From the NCBI GenBank assembly GCA_034435835.1, contig DAOTWF010000018.1, forward strand, positions 1 to 49,226: a stretch of 49,226 nt of DNA, given 5' to 3'. Both the position numbers and the translations under genes were made by a program. Positions 1 to 7,153 of this stretch are shown piece by piece. Origin of the DNA: CALJTV01 sp034435835 (GTDB taxonomy: Bacteria; Chloroflexota; Dehalococcoidia; GIF9; UBA5629). Positions within the stretch are counted from its first letter, which is position 1. The number at the start of each line of letters is the position of its first letter. The notes under the pieces were generated by a model, which ran no database searches, was not told where the DNA came from, and worked only from the letters and a program-made list of their open reading frames with translations.

Positions 1-383
1 CATCAGTGGTATCGGTGTCCCAGATGCGGTGCCCAGGTCGCTTTTGGGATGAGGTTTTGTGGCAGCTGTGGAACACAGCTGTTCTGCCTACCCAACCAAC
101 TCAGCAACCCCCATCACAGTATCAACAGCAAATACAGCATCCACCTGTTTACCAACAACAAGCAACAAACCAGCGGAAGCCAACATCAGGTTGGGCAACA
201 TTTGGGAAAGTAATGGTAGCAATTGGGATATTTTGCCTTGTGGCTGCCCCTGTGCTTTTCCTTATATATATGGTGCTGCAGTCAGGTGACATCGAAGGGT
301 ATCAGCTGGGCATGGTGATAAGGTGTGTCATAGCTGGTATTCTTAACCTAAGTACTGGTTTATCCTTTATGCGTCGGGGATAA
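1..383 (+). pseudogene. Zinc-ribbon membrane protein, 5'-truncated by window and frameshifted
   Basis: Reading frame 1 from the first base encodes a double-CxxC zinc ribbon (CPRCG, then CGSCG about 12 residues later), then runs into an unrelated sequence and a stop near 210. From about position 82-90 the sensible protein continues in frame 3: a Pro/Gln-rich linker, one clear transmembrane segment (around VMVAIGIFCLVAAPVLFLIY) and a second hydrophobic stretch, ending at 383. The two halves together make a standard zinc-ribbon, linker and membrane-anchor protein, so one base has probably been lost (or two gained) between about 82 and 90. The true start lies upstream of the window. It could be a sequencing error rather than a real pseudogene. 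The architecture resembles the zinc-ribbon proteins at 22-26 kb. Confidence 0.6.
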
Positions 384-599
384 AACCATCTCCTACGGCA
401 GTTGTCTAACTAGCGCGTATATAACACTTTGCCAATCCATTCTAGACGAGCGGCAGTGCCAAAAAGCCTTTGTCCCTTTAGATGATTGATTGTTGATCAC
501 CGAGCCACCAGCAAAAATACAGTAACATTCAAAGTTATGTGATGTGTGGAGTGATGTACTGGCTCTTTATAAAAAAGAAGCAGTGCTTATCTTTGAAAT

Positions 600-818
600 A
601 TGGGGTTTTGGGAACACATCAGAGAATTGGACGAGCTATACAATATTCTTAGTTCTTTCGGAGGGAAAAAGGTAGGCGATAAATACTGGAATCAAGTTGC
701 ACAAAAACTTGCTACTGACCCCATAAAAACCTGGATAAACACTCTGATAGATTTTTTGAAAAAGGAACTAAATTGGAAAGATTACGTTCATCGGTTCTTA
801 GACGAGATGCAATTCTGA
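600..818 (+). CDS. Hypothetical 72-residue protein
   Basis: Short ATG-initiated frame with a stop codon two codons upstream, so the start is forced. The product is rich in Lys, Asp, Trp and Leu, has no signal peptide or membrane segment, and looks like two or three amphipathic helices. No convincing Shine-Dalgarno sequence is visible, and the stretch is more AT-rich than its neighbours. I do not recognise a family. The composition looks like real protein rather than a shadow frame, but support is weak. The 216 bases between this gene and the frameshifted gene upstream show nothing clear. Confidence 0.35.
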   Translation: MGFWEHIRELDELYNILSSFGGKKVGDKYWNQVAQKLATDPIKTWINTLIDFLKKELNWKDYVHRFLDEMQF

Positions 819-866
819 GCAAATGCCTGTTTTGTCCACACTCTTTCGCCAATAGCCGGTACCGCC

Positions 867-895
867 TTGACCTGGCATCATCACGCTGGTAAACT
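867..895 (+). promoter_or_regulatory. Sigma-70-type promoter for small gene at 936
   Basis: TTGACC (867-872), 17 bp spacer, TAAACT (890-895). The predicted transcript would start near 902, about 34 nt before the ATG at 936. Boxes match consensus moderately. Confidence 0.4.
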
Positions 896-935
896 CTGCT
901 ATCGTCTTTCGGTACTCTATGTAGGAAAGATAGCC

Positions 936-1112
936 ATGCCAAGGAAATCAGGTCCCAATTGGTTAGGCAGACTGAAAATCCAGCTCAAGACGGCTCTGGG
1001 GATAAACCCAATATTGTGCGATAGCTGTAAGTGGGACTGGCGCAGCGCCTGCCACCATCCGGAACGCCCCCATGCAGTGTGGTGCCCGGACTACGAGAAG
1101 CGCGGCGCCTGA
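936..1112 (+). CDS. Small four-cysteine protein of unknown function
   Basis: 58-residue product. The ATG at 936 was chosen because AGGAAAG sits nine bases upstream and the frame before it has poor composition. The N-terminal half is basic. The C-terminal half holds CDSCKWDWRSACHHPERP and then WCPDYEKR, so four Cys plus His residues are placed like a small zinc-binding knuckle. I recognise no named family. It ends 22 bp short of the convergent gene at 1135. Metal binding is inferred from the Cys pattern only. Confidence 0.45.
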   Translation: MPRKSGPNWLGRLKIQLKTALGINPILCDSCKWDWRSACHHPERPHAVWCPDYEKRGA

Positions 1113-1134
1113 AGCCCACTACAAACCAACCAGC

Positions 1135-1404
1135 CTAATATTCCACCATCCTGTACCTGAGTTGTCGCTGCTCCCGGTACAGCAGAAACTTCACTTTCTT
1201 TCCCTGAAGCAGGCGCTGCTCGCTCTCCCGGCGAAGCTCCTTGAAGTCAGCCATCTCCAGGAAATCACGTAGTAGTGAAAGCCTGCCTTCAAGCACGGCA
1301 TCACCAGCGTCGGCAAGCAGGCGCCGCGTTATGTCCTCATATTCCTTTCTCGCCACTGTCTCTATGCAGTGGCAAAGGTCAGGGAAAAGCTCTATCTCCG
1401 CCAT
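1135..1404 (-). CDS. Hypothetical helical protein, 89 residues
   Basis: The start at 1404 is preferred over the longer frame (TTG at 1470) because GGAG lies five bases before this ATG, and the sequence further upstream reads through a palindromic intergenic repeat. The product is Leu-, Arg- and Glu-rich and predicted mostly helical, with no signal peptide, and ends in a very basic tail (YREQRQLRYRMVEY). No family recognised. Composition and Shine-Dalgarno sequence support a real gene. It is convergent with the small gene ending at 1112. Confidence 0.45.
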   Translation of the reverse strand: MAEIELFPDLCHCIETVARKEYEDITRRLLADAGDAVLEGRLSLLRDFLEMADFKELRRESEQRLLQGKKVKFLLYREQRQLRYRMVEY

Positions 1405-1504
1405 CTTAACTCCGTCGGATAGCACCTTCAGCGCACTCCCTATACTATCAGGCAGAGGACACAAGAGCAAGAAAAGATAGCTGAGAATGTTCTCACTCCC
1501 ACCC

Positions 1505-1588
1505 TCTCCCTCTAGGGAGAAGATAGAGATGTCAGAGGGATTGCCATAATCCGTTGTTTAAGCTATCTGCATCCCCTCCCTGCAGGGA
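1505..1588. repeat. Pair of palindromic intergenic elements
   Basis: Two palindromes lie 56 bp apart between the gene at 1404 and the corC promoter. At 1505-1520, TCTCCCT and AGGGAGA flank two bases. At 1577-1588, TCCCTGCAGGGA is a perfect 12-mer. The first has the look of the short CTCTCCCT/AGGGAGAG interspersed palindromes seen between genes in many genomes. Neither is followed by a convincing T-run, so they are not ordinary terminators. Confidence 0.4.
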
Positions 1589-1609
1589 AAGAGTTAAAAG
1601 CTCGAATTT

Positions 1610-1638
1610 TTGACACCCTGGCTAGCCAGTGTTATGAT
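1610..1638 (+). promoter_or_regulatory. Sigma-70 promoter of corC-like gene, with palindrome in spacer
   Basis: TTGACA (1610-1615), exactly 17 bp, TATGAT (1633-1638). A perfect 12-bp palindrome CTGGCTAGCCAG occupies 1618-1629 inside the spacer, where a repressor would block polymerase. The predicted start is near 1645, leaving a 33-nt leader. Confidence 0.7.
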
Positions 1639-1677
1639 TGTACTGAAAACCTGGGCACACCGTTGACCAGGTTGGTT

Positions 1678-2961
1678 ATGGAAGAGACGACTGGTATATA
1701 CCTGGCGCTTTTCTTTATTTGCCTGCTGATAGCAGCGTTCTTCTGCAGCGCTGAGACGGCTTTTGTCAGCATTCAGAGGCTGCGCCTGGAGCATCTAGTA
1801 CGTACCAACCACCCCAAGGCAAAGACCGTAGCCAGAATATTGGAGAACCCGGAAAAGCTCCTCGCCACCGTCCTCTTCGGCATCAACCTCTTTGAGACCG
1901 CCGTCGCCACACTGGGGACGGTCATCGCCGTCACAGTCTGGGAACAGAACCTGGGGCTGGCTCTAGCCACCATAATCATCACGGTGATAACGCTTATATT
2001 CGCCGAGCTCATTCCCAAAAGTCTGGCGGTGCGCCACAGCGAAAGGCTGGCACTGCTCTATGCCGGTCCCATAGAGGTCATCTCTTATATCCTCTATCCC
2101 TTCGTCTATGTGCTCAACCACATCGGCATAAGGTTCACCAGGCTAGCTGGCGAGGAGACCTCGCTGAAACCAATAGTCAGCGAGGAAGAACTACACACCG
2201 CCATAGAAGTGGGTGAAGAGCAGGGTATCTGGGAGGAGGACCAGGCAGAGATGTTGCACAAGGCTTTCGAGTTCGCCGACCGCCCGGTGAAGGAGGTGAT
2301 GCAGCCCCGGACTGAGGTCGCCTGGCTAAAACAAGGGGCAACCCTAGCAGAGTTTCTGGAAGCCTACCGCCGCTTCCCTTACTCCCGCTTCCCGGTTTAC
2401 AGGGACACCATCGACGATGTCATCGGCGTCATCTCCATCAAGGACGTGCTCATGGCGCAGGCAAACAATGCACTGACCAAGGATAGCCGACTCGACGACC
2501 TTGTCCGACCTGTCCATTTCGTCCCCGAGACCAAGAAGCTGGGTGAGCTGCTAGCTGAAATGAGGGACAACAATTACCATATGGTCATAGTTGTCGACGA
2601 GTACGGCGGTGTGGTCGGCGTCGCCGCACTGGAGCACCTCACCGCCGAGATCATGGGCAAGATCGGCGATGAACTTGCCAGTAAGAAAAAGGATTTCGTC
2701 ACCATCGATGCCAACACCTTCGAAATAGACGCCGGGCTCAGGATCGAGGATGTGAACGAGGAGCTGGAGCTGAACCTGCCGCGCGGCGACTACGAGACCG
2801 TAGCCGGCTTCATCCTCGGCCACCTGGGCCGCATCCCCAAGCAGGGCGAACACCTGCAGTACAAAGACCTGAAGTTGACCATTCTGGAGATGCGCGGCAG
2901 GAAAATAGAGAGGATACTGATAACCAAGGAAAGGGATGCAACGTCTGCGGATAAAGTTTAG
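1678..2961 (+). CDS. CNNM/CorC-family transporter with DUF21 and paired CBS domains
   Basis: 427 residues from the ATG at 1678; a TTG 15 bases earlier is less likely. Order: DUF21 membrane domain (about residues 1-180) with four hydrophobic segments and the ELIPKS motif; two CBS repeats (about 200-330) with VMQPRTEV, YSRFPVY, VIGVISIKDVL and VVDEYGGVVG; then the C-terminal CorC/HlyC domain (YETVAGFILGHLGRIP). Family members are inner-membrane proteins linked to magnesium or cobalt efflux and homeostasis, with the CBS pair sensing nucleotide or ion state; the old hemolysin label is misleading. Length and order are complete. The stop overlaps the next gene by 26 bp. Confidence 0.9.
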   Translation: MEETTGIYLALFFICLLIAAFFCSAETAFVSIQRLRLEHLVRTNHPKAKTVARILENPEKLLATVLFGINLFETAVATLGTVIAVTVWEQNLGLALATIIITVITLIFAELIPKSLAVRHSERLALLYAGPIEVISYILYPFVYVLNHIGIRFTRLAGEETSLKPIVSEEELHTAIEVGEEQGIWEEDQAEMLHKAFEFADRPVKEVMQPRTEVAWLKQGATLAEFLEAYRRFPYSRFPVYRDTIDDVIGVISIKDVLMAQANNALTKDSRLDDLVRPVHFVPETKKLGELLAEMRDNNYHMVIVVDEYGGVVGVAALEHLTAEIMGKIGDELASKKKDFVTIDANTFEIDAGLRIEDVNEELELNLPRGDYETVAGFILGHLGRIPKQGEHLQYKDLKLTILEMRGRKIERILITKERDATSADKV

Positions 2962-3577
2962 CCGCGGAGAGGAACTGAAGTTCCTCTCCCACCTTGATTT
3001 GATGAGGCTCTGGGAAAGGGCATTGCGCCGTGCCAGAATCCCCCTCGCCTACTCTCAGGGCTATAACCCACACCCACAGCTCTCACTGGCAGCACCACTG
3101 GCAGTGGGTGTCACCAGTGAGGCTGAACTCATGGACATCTATCTGTCCCGCTGGGTAACACCACAGTTCTTCGAGGCACGGGCGAAAGAACAGCTCCCCC
3201 GGGGCATCAAGCTGTTTGAGGTATGGCAGATAGGTCTCAGGGTACCCTCTTTGCAGTCACAGGTCAAGTTCGCCGAATACAGGGTGGAGATAGAAACCAA
3301 TAAAGCAACGGAGGAAATACAGCGATCCCTGGACTTGCTCTTAAAAGCGGATAGATTACCTTGGCAGCATACTAGGGATACCGGTCCTAGACACTACGAC
3401 CTCCGCGCCCTGATTCAGGACCTGTGGCTCATCGAACATCGTGATCCCCTGTGCGTGCTGGGTATGAGGCTGCGCTGCGATGAGCAGGGCTCGGGTAGGC
3501 CGGAGCAGGTGACCAAAGCTTTGGGCTTCCCCCAGCTTCCCAAGTCCATCCACCGCACCACCCTGCTGTTCGGCTAG
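2936..3577 (+). CDS. DUF2344 (TIGR03936) radical-SAM-associated protein
   Basis: 213 residues. The start is the ATG inside the end of the transporter gene, preceded by AAGGAAAGGG. The N-terminus (LRIKFSRGEELKFLSHLDLM, then a GYNPHPQLSLAAPLAVGV-type segment) is the hallmark of this family. It is normally fused to or adjacent to a B12-binding radical-SAM protein (TIGR03960), with rne/rplU/rpmA nearby. None of those is in this window, so the partner must be elsewhere or missing. Function is unknown; the family is assumed to assist a radical-SAM reaction on RNA or ribosomal targets. Translational coupling to the transporter is suggested by the overlap. Confidence 0.85.
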   Translation: MQRLRIKFSRGEELKFLSHLDLMRLWERALRRARIPLAYSQGYNPHPQLSLAAPLAVGVTSEAELMDIYLSRWVTPQFFEARAKEQLPRGIKLFEVWQIGLRVPSLQSQVKFAEYRVEIETNKATEEIQRSLDLLLKADRLPWQHTRDTGPRHYDLRALIQDLWLIEHRDPLCVLGMRLRCDEQGSGRPEQVTKALGFPQLPKSIHRTTLLFG

Positions 3578-3608
3578 ATACACGCCTGCCAGATAAACTG
3601 TAGCGCAG

Positions 3609-4448
3609 CTAGTTGACCTCGATGACACTGCCCACCGTGTTGAACACAAACCTGTCGCCAAATTCCCTCGCCAGCACACTGATAGCCTTAAGCCCGGTGC
3701 AGTGACAAAGGCTTAACCTCTGCACATTAAGCCCCTTTAGCACCTCTATCGTCTTGCGTAACTGCTCCTCAGAAGCACCGATGAGATGGGAACCGCCGAC
3801 CACCGTATGCACCTGGGAAACGCCCGTAAGCTTTTGTGCGTGGTAGAGCGTATTTATCATGCCGCGGTGGGCACAGCCCAAAATTACCACAAGTCCCTGC
3901 CCTGTCTTGGTCACCAGCGCCTGGTCATCGGCAAGCCCGTCCGGCCTCGGCTCTCCGTCCCGCTCCACATACAGTATTTCATCGATCCGCTCAAAATCGG
4001 TGACCATGGGTATCTCACCGGTGGTCATGATGGAGTCGGTGATAGCCACCGGTTCCCGGGTCAGCCGAAAACTGGCACCTAAACTCTCCAGCTCACGCCT
4101 CTGAAACGGTATGCCGATGTACCTGGCACGCTGGCTACCCCGCCCACGGGCATACTTCGCCTCCCAAATATCGGGATGGGCGATTATCTCCACCTGCTTC
4201 CTCACCCGCCGTAGTACCTCCCTTAGACCGCCAGTGTGGTCGTAGTGCCCATGGCTGAGCACTATCCTGTCCACCTTACGCAGGTCAACGCCCAGACTAT
4301 CAGCATTATGGGTCACAGACCTGCCGCTGCCGGAATCAAGCAGCGCTGTGACCCCGTCCATCTCCACCAGTATGCTCAGCCCCCACTCTCCTAGAAAGTC
4401 CCCGGGCATCGCAGTATTCTCGCTCAGCGTGGTTATCCTCAGTGTCAC
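3609..4448 (-). CDS. MBL-fold metallo-hydrolase (COG1237 type)
   Basis: 279 residues, GTG start after GGAGGAAAG. The metallo-beta-lactamase metal motif SHGHYDHTGG places His66, His68, Asp70 and His71 as ligands; further His residues follow in LGCAHRG and SLCHCTG. The family is annotated from the archaeal enzyme that makes the ribofuranosyl-aminobenzene precursor of methanopterin, but bacterial members are mostly of unknown substrate. It is third in an apparent operon after Mrp and the CooC-like ATPase (24-bp gap), which suggests a role with a metal or Fe-S enzyme rather than pterin synthesis. It is convergent with the DUF2344 gene. Confidence 0.8.
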   Translation of the reverse strand: MTLRITTLSENTAMPGDFLGEWGLSILVEMDGVTALLDSGSGRSVTHNADSLGVDLRKVDRIVLSHGHYDHTGGLREVLRRVRKQVEIIAHPDIWEAKYARGRGSQRARYIGIPFQRRELESLGASFRLTREPVAITDSIMTTGEIPMVTDFERIDEILYVERDGEPRPDGLADDQALVTKTGQGLVVILGCAHRGMINTLYHAQKLTGVSQVHTVVGGSHLIGASEEQLRKTIEVLKGLNVQRLSLCHCTGLKAISVLAREFGDRFVFNTVGSVIEVN

Positions 4449-4472
4449 CTTTCCTCCGACGAAAGAACTATT

Positions 4473-5261
4473 TCAGCCCTTTAAGACCAGGTTATCGACA
4501 ATTTCTTTCACACCCTTTACCGTCACCGCCTCCAGGCTGCTGCCGTCCAGACATGACTCAAATATCGCTCTCTCAGCATAAATCGTACCGACCACATTTA
4601 TGTCCCTTTTCGCTAGCTCGCCCACCAGCCTGTCCGCCATCCTGTTCGAACTAACCTTGTTCAGGATAGCCCCGGTGTCCTCCACCCCAGCACCATTAGC
4701 CAGCGCTTTTACCTTTGCCGCCAGTTCCACTGACTCGAGCGAAGGTTCAACCACCACCAGCACCCTGTCTATACCGATGTCCACACCCCTGCCAAAATGC
4801 TCCACCCCGGCTTCCATATCAACGATAACCACCTCGTCTTCGTCTAGGGAAAGTTTGACAAGGAACTCGCGGCTCAACACCCCCATGGGACAGGCACAGC
4901 CCTCCAGTGCATGAACAATTTTGCCGATGTTTACCAGCCTCAAGCCGTCCCTCTGCTTGATGTACTCGGGTGGAATATCACTTACCCGGACTTTTTTCAT
5001 ATTGAGCACATCTGCCTTCACCTCAGATTTTCCAGCAGAAGTCACTCGCCTCATTTTGTTCTTGAGCCCCACTTTACCGCCAACCATCTCCATGATGGGT
5101 AACGGCGGCGCAGGAAAGCCCAGCATGCGGAACAGTCCTGAGTTGGACTCGTCGGAGTCCACCACCAGGACACGGTAGCCACGCCTCTTGAACTCGTACG
5201 CCAGCAGTGTGGCGATGACGCTCTTGCCACAGCCACCTTTGCCACAGACAGAAATCTTCAT
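4473..5261 (-). CDS. CooC/MinD-like P-loop ATPase
   Basis: 262 residues, ATG preceded by GGAGCGGAG. A deviant Walker A of the MinD/CooC class opens the protein (GKGGCGKS, about residues 7-14), followed by VLVVDSDESN, and a Walker B-like VVIVDMEAGVEHFGRG in the middle. CooC proteins insert nickel into carbon monoxide dehydrogenase, and relatives serve other metalloenzymes. The Cys in GKGGCGKS is typical of this group. It lies 15 bp after Mrp and before the MBL-fold gene, so the three probably act together on metal-cluster assembly. No CO dehydrogenase gene is in the window, so the client is unknown. Confidence 0.8.
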   Translation of the reverse strand: MKISVCGKGGCGKSVIATLLAYEFKRRGYRVLVVDSDESNSGLFRMLGFPAPPLPIMEMVGGKVGLKNKMRRVTSAGKSEVKADVLNMKKVRVSDIPPEYIKQRDGLRLVNIGKIVHALEGCACPMGVLSREFLVKLSLDEDEVVIVDMEAGVEHFGRGVDIGIDRVLVVVEPSLESVELAAKVKALANGAGVEDTGAILNKVSSNRMADRLVGELAKRDINVVGTIYAERAIFESCLDGSSLEAVTVKGVKEIVDNLVLKG

Positions 5262-5276
5262 CTCCGCTCCTTCGTC

Positions 5277-6284
5277 CTACTTTGCCCTCGTCTTCACCGC
5301 CCTAGCGATGGCATCCGCAAAGCCCTGCAGGAAGTCCGCCTGGTAACGCTCCACCTCGCCTTCATCACACAGCCTAGCTAGCTGCGGGTCAATAGGTACC
5401 TGCGCCAGCAAGGGCGCACCCGCTAGGTTCGCCATATCCTCAGCACGGCTCTTGCCAAAAAGCTCTATCTTTTTTCCTGTCTCGGGCACCACGAAGTAGC
5501 TCATGTTCTCCACAACCCCCAGGATAGGTATATGCATCGCCTCCCGTACCATTTTGATCGCCTTGCGCACTACCATCGCCGCCAGCTCCTGGGGACTGAA
5601 AACGATGATCACACCCGATATCGGCAACGACTGCAGCACCGTAAGTGGGGCATCAGCCGTCCCCGGCGGCAGGTCAACTATCAGATAGTCCAGCCGTCCC
5701 CAGAGCACGTCCTCCCAGAACTGAGTTATCGCTCTGGCTATCAGGGGGCCCCTCCAGATGACGGCATCGTCCTCGTGTGGCAACAGCAAATTTACCGACA
5801 TAATCTCGATGCCCAGATGAGTGAGCACCGGCAGAAGACCGGTCTTGCCCCCCTCAGGGCGCTCGGCAATGCCGAACATCTTTGGTATGCTTGGTCCAGT
5901 AATATCGGCATCAAGTATGCCGACATCAAACCCGCTTCTTGCTAGCGCCACCGCTGCCAGGCTGCTTATCAGTGACTTTCCCACCCCGCCCTTGCCACTC
6001 ATCACTGCAATGACACTGCCGATCTCATTGAGCTCCCTGGGGGGTATCTCGGCAAACTCGACATTCACCTCGCCTACATTAGGAACCTTCCCGACCGCCT
6101 CCTTCACCTTCGCTTTTAGCCATTCCTGCGACCCCGGGCTCAGCGCCGCTGAGGCAAGGGAGATGTCCACCCTGCGGTCACTTACCTCGACATGCCTGAC
6201 CAGATTAAGGCTTGATACACTCCGCCTCACCCCAGGCACCAGCACCTCTTCAATGCCTTTCAGTACCTGTTCCCGGTCTATCAA
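5277..6284 (-). CDS. Mrp/NBP35-type Fe-S carrier ATPase with N-terminal MIP18 domain
   Basis: 335 residues from a TTG start with AGGAGG six bases upstream. The N-terminal 85 residues form a MIP18/DUF59-like domain; then the Mrp ATPase domain with MSGKGGVGKS (Walker A), LDADITGPS and VDLPPGT. Mrp proteins carry and transfer 4Fe-4S clusters as dimers through a CxxC pair near GVVENMSYF. Here that segment reads YFVVPETGKK, so both Cys positions are replaced (Val and Thr). Either the protein no longer bridges a cluster this way, or it acts only as an ATPase scaffold. First gene of the Mrp-CooC-MBL operon. Confidence 0.88.
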   Translation of the reverse strand: MIDREQVLKGIEEVLVPGVRRSVSSLNLVRHVEVSDRRVDISLASAALSPGSQEWLKAKVKEAVGKVPNVGEVNVEFAEIPPRELNEIGSVIAVMSGKGGVGKSLISSLAAVALARSGFDVGILDADITGPSIPKMFGIAERPEGGKTGLLPVLTHLGIEIMSVNLLLPHEDDAVIWRGPLIARAITQFWEDVLWGRLDYLIVDLPPGTADAPLTVLQSLPISGVIIVFSPQELAAMVVRKAIKMVREAMHIPILGVVENMSYFVVPETGKKIELFGKSRAEDMANLAGAPLLAQVPIDPQLARLCDEGEVERYQADFLQGFADAIARAVKTRAK

Positions 6285-6317
6285 TGCTTACCTCCTGGCG
6301 ATAACCACGCATTGCTT

Positions 6318-6346
6318 ATTCTACGGGTCTGTTTTAAGTATTGCAA
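6318..6346 (-). promoter_or_regulatory. Promoter of mrp operon
   Basis: Reading the minus strand: TTGCAA (6341-6346), 17 bp, TAGAAT (6318-6323). The start would be near 6311, about 26 nt before the TTG start codon of mrp. Confidence 0.5.
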
Positions 6347-6349
6347 CAA

Positions 6350-7150
6350 AGCCTCATATCTGGCTTGGTCTCTATAGCCCCTTGTGGGCCACACCAATGC
6401 TAAAATACGTGGCATCTACTACTGCTAGCGCGCACTACTATAATTAAAGAGACCCATGCCGAACGTCGTCATGCCCACTGAACGTCGGCTCAGCCCTGGC
6501 TTTTCAGTTCCTACACCCCGACTTCGGTCTCTTTTGCTGCTCCTTTTTCGCCTCTACTCTCTCCCTGAGATAGCTGAGCCCCTTTTTGCTCATCGGCTAA
6601 GCAAACTCACAAATAGCCGGCAAAGTGCCCTGGACATAATGGGTTGGTGAATAAGCTCACGAAACTACACTCCTCCGGCTGAAGAAGTAACCACACCGGG
6701 TAGACCACCTCCTGCTTGCACCAAGGAACGACCACGGAGGAGAAGCGTCACTGAAGTCGAACCATAGGCAATGGCAGCGGGTACCACACGGCGAATGACG
6801 GATAGGGCACGCCGGGGTGCTGTGAACCGGGAGACTCAAACGGCACCTGCCACTCATGCCCCTTGCCGCAGTAAAAATACCGCATAAGCTAGCTCGAGGC
6901 TGTCTCCTTCCGCCTTGATCTCCTTACCGTTGACAAGCGCATCCGCTACTTTGTGCCTCACCGAGCTTAAGACATGCCGGAAGGTGGCGCGGGAAGGGCT
7001 ACGCCACGCTGCTTCAAACAGGTCAACAGGCTATCCAGCAACGGACATAGCTTTTGGTCTCTCTGGCGGCATTGGTGTCTGCCAGATTGGACACAAATAT
7101 AAAGGAATTGCTCTACAGGGATACGCTCTTATTCAACTTACACGGGTACG
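6350..7150. other. Gene-poor stretch with decayed fragments
   Basis: About 800 bases between the mrp promoter and the esterase gene hold no convincing intact gene. Open frames on both strands are Arg/Ser/Pro-rich and lack ribosome binding sites. Visible remnants on the minus strand are a 45-codon ATG frame (6748-6885, beginning MRYFYCGKGHEW) that overlaps, in another frame, a coding-like fragment at 6854-7120, and a 29-codon Lys/Glu-rich frame around 6510-6600. The pattern suggests an eroded accessory gene. Confidence 0.5.
6854..7120 (-). pseudogene. Eroded coding fragment interrupted by TAG
   Basis: One minus-strand frame reads a coding-like stretch: a segment with TPMPPERPKAMSVAG, an in-frame TAG, then PVDLFEAAWRSPSRATF and a helical, Lys/Glu/Val-rich tail ending LELAYAVFLLRQGA and TGA. 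The composition after the TAG looks like true protein, but no start codon with a ribosome site precedes it. I do not recognise the family. Best read as the 3' remainder of a decayed gene; stop-codon readthrough is possible but unsupported. Confidence 0.35.
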
Positions 7151-7153
7151 GGA

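Noticed and set aside
6456..6857. Open frames on both strands in the gene-poor stretch
   Set aside because: Arg/Ser/Pro-rich composition, no ribosome sites, and conflicting frames; they look like chance ORFs over decayed sequence.
7014..7019. TAG inside the eroded fragment as a recoded amino acid
   Set aside because: No pyrrolysine genes are visible and other lesions nearby argue for decay.
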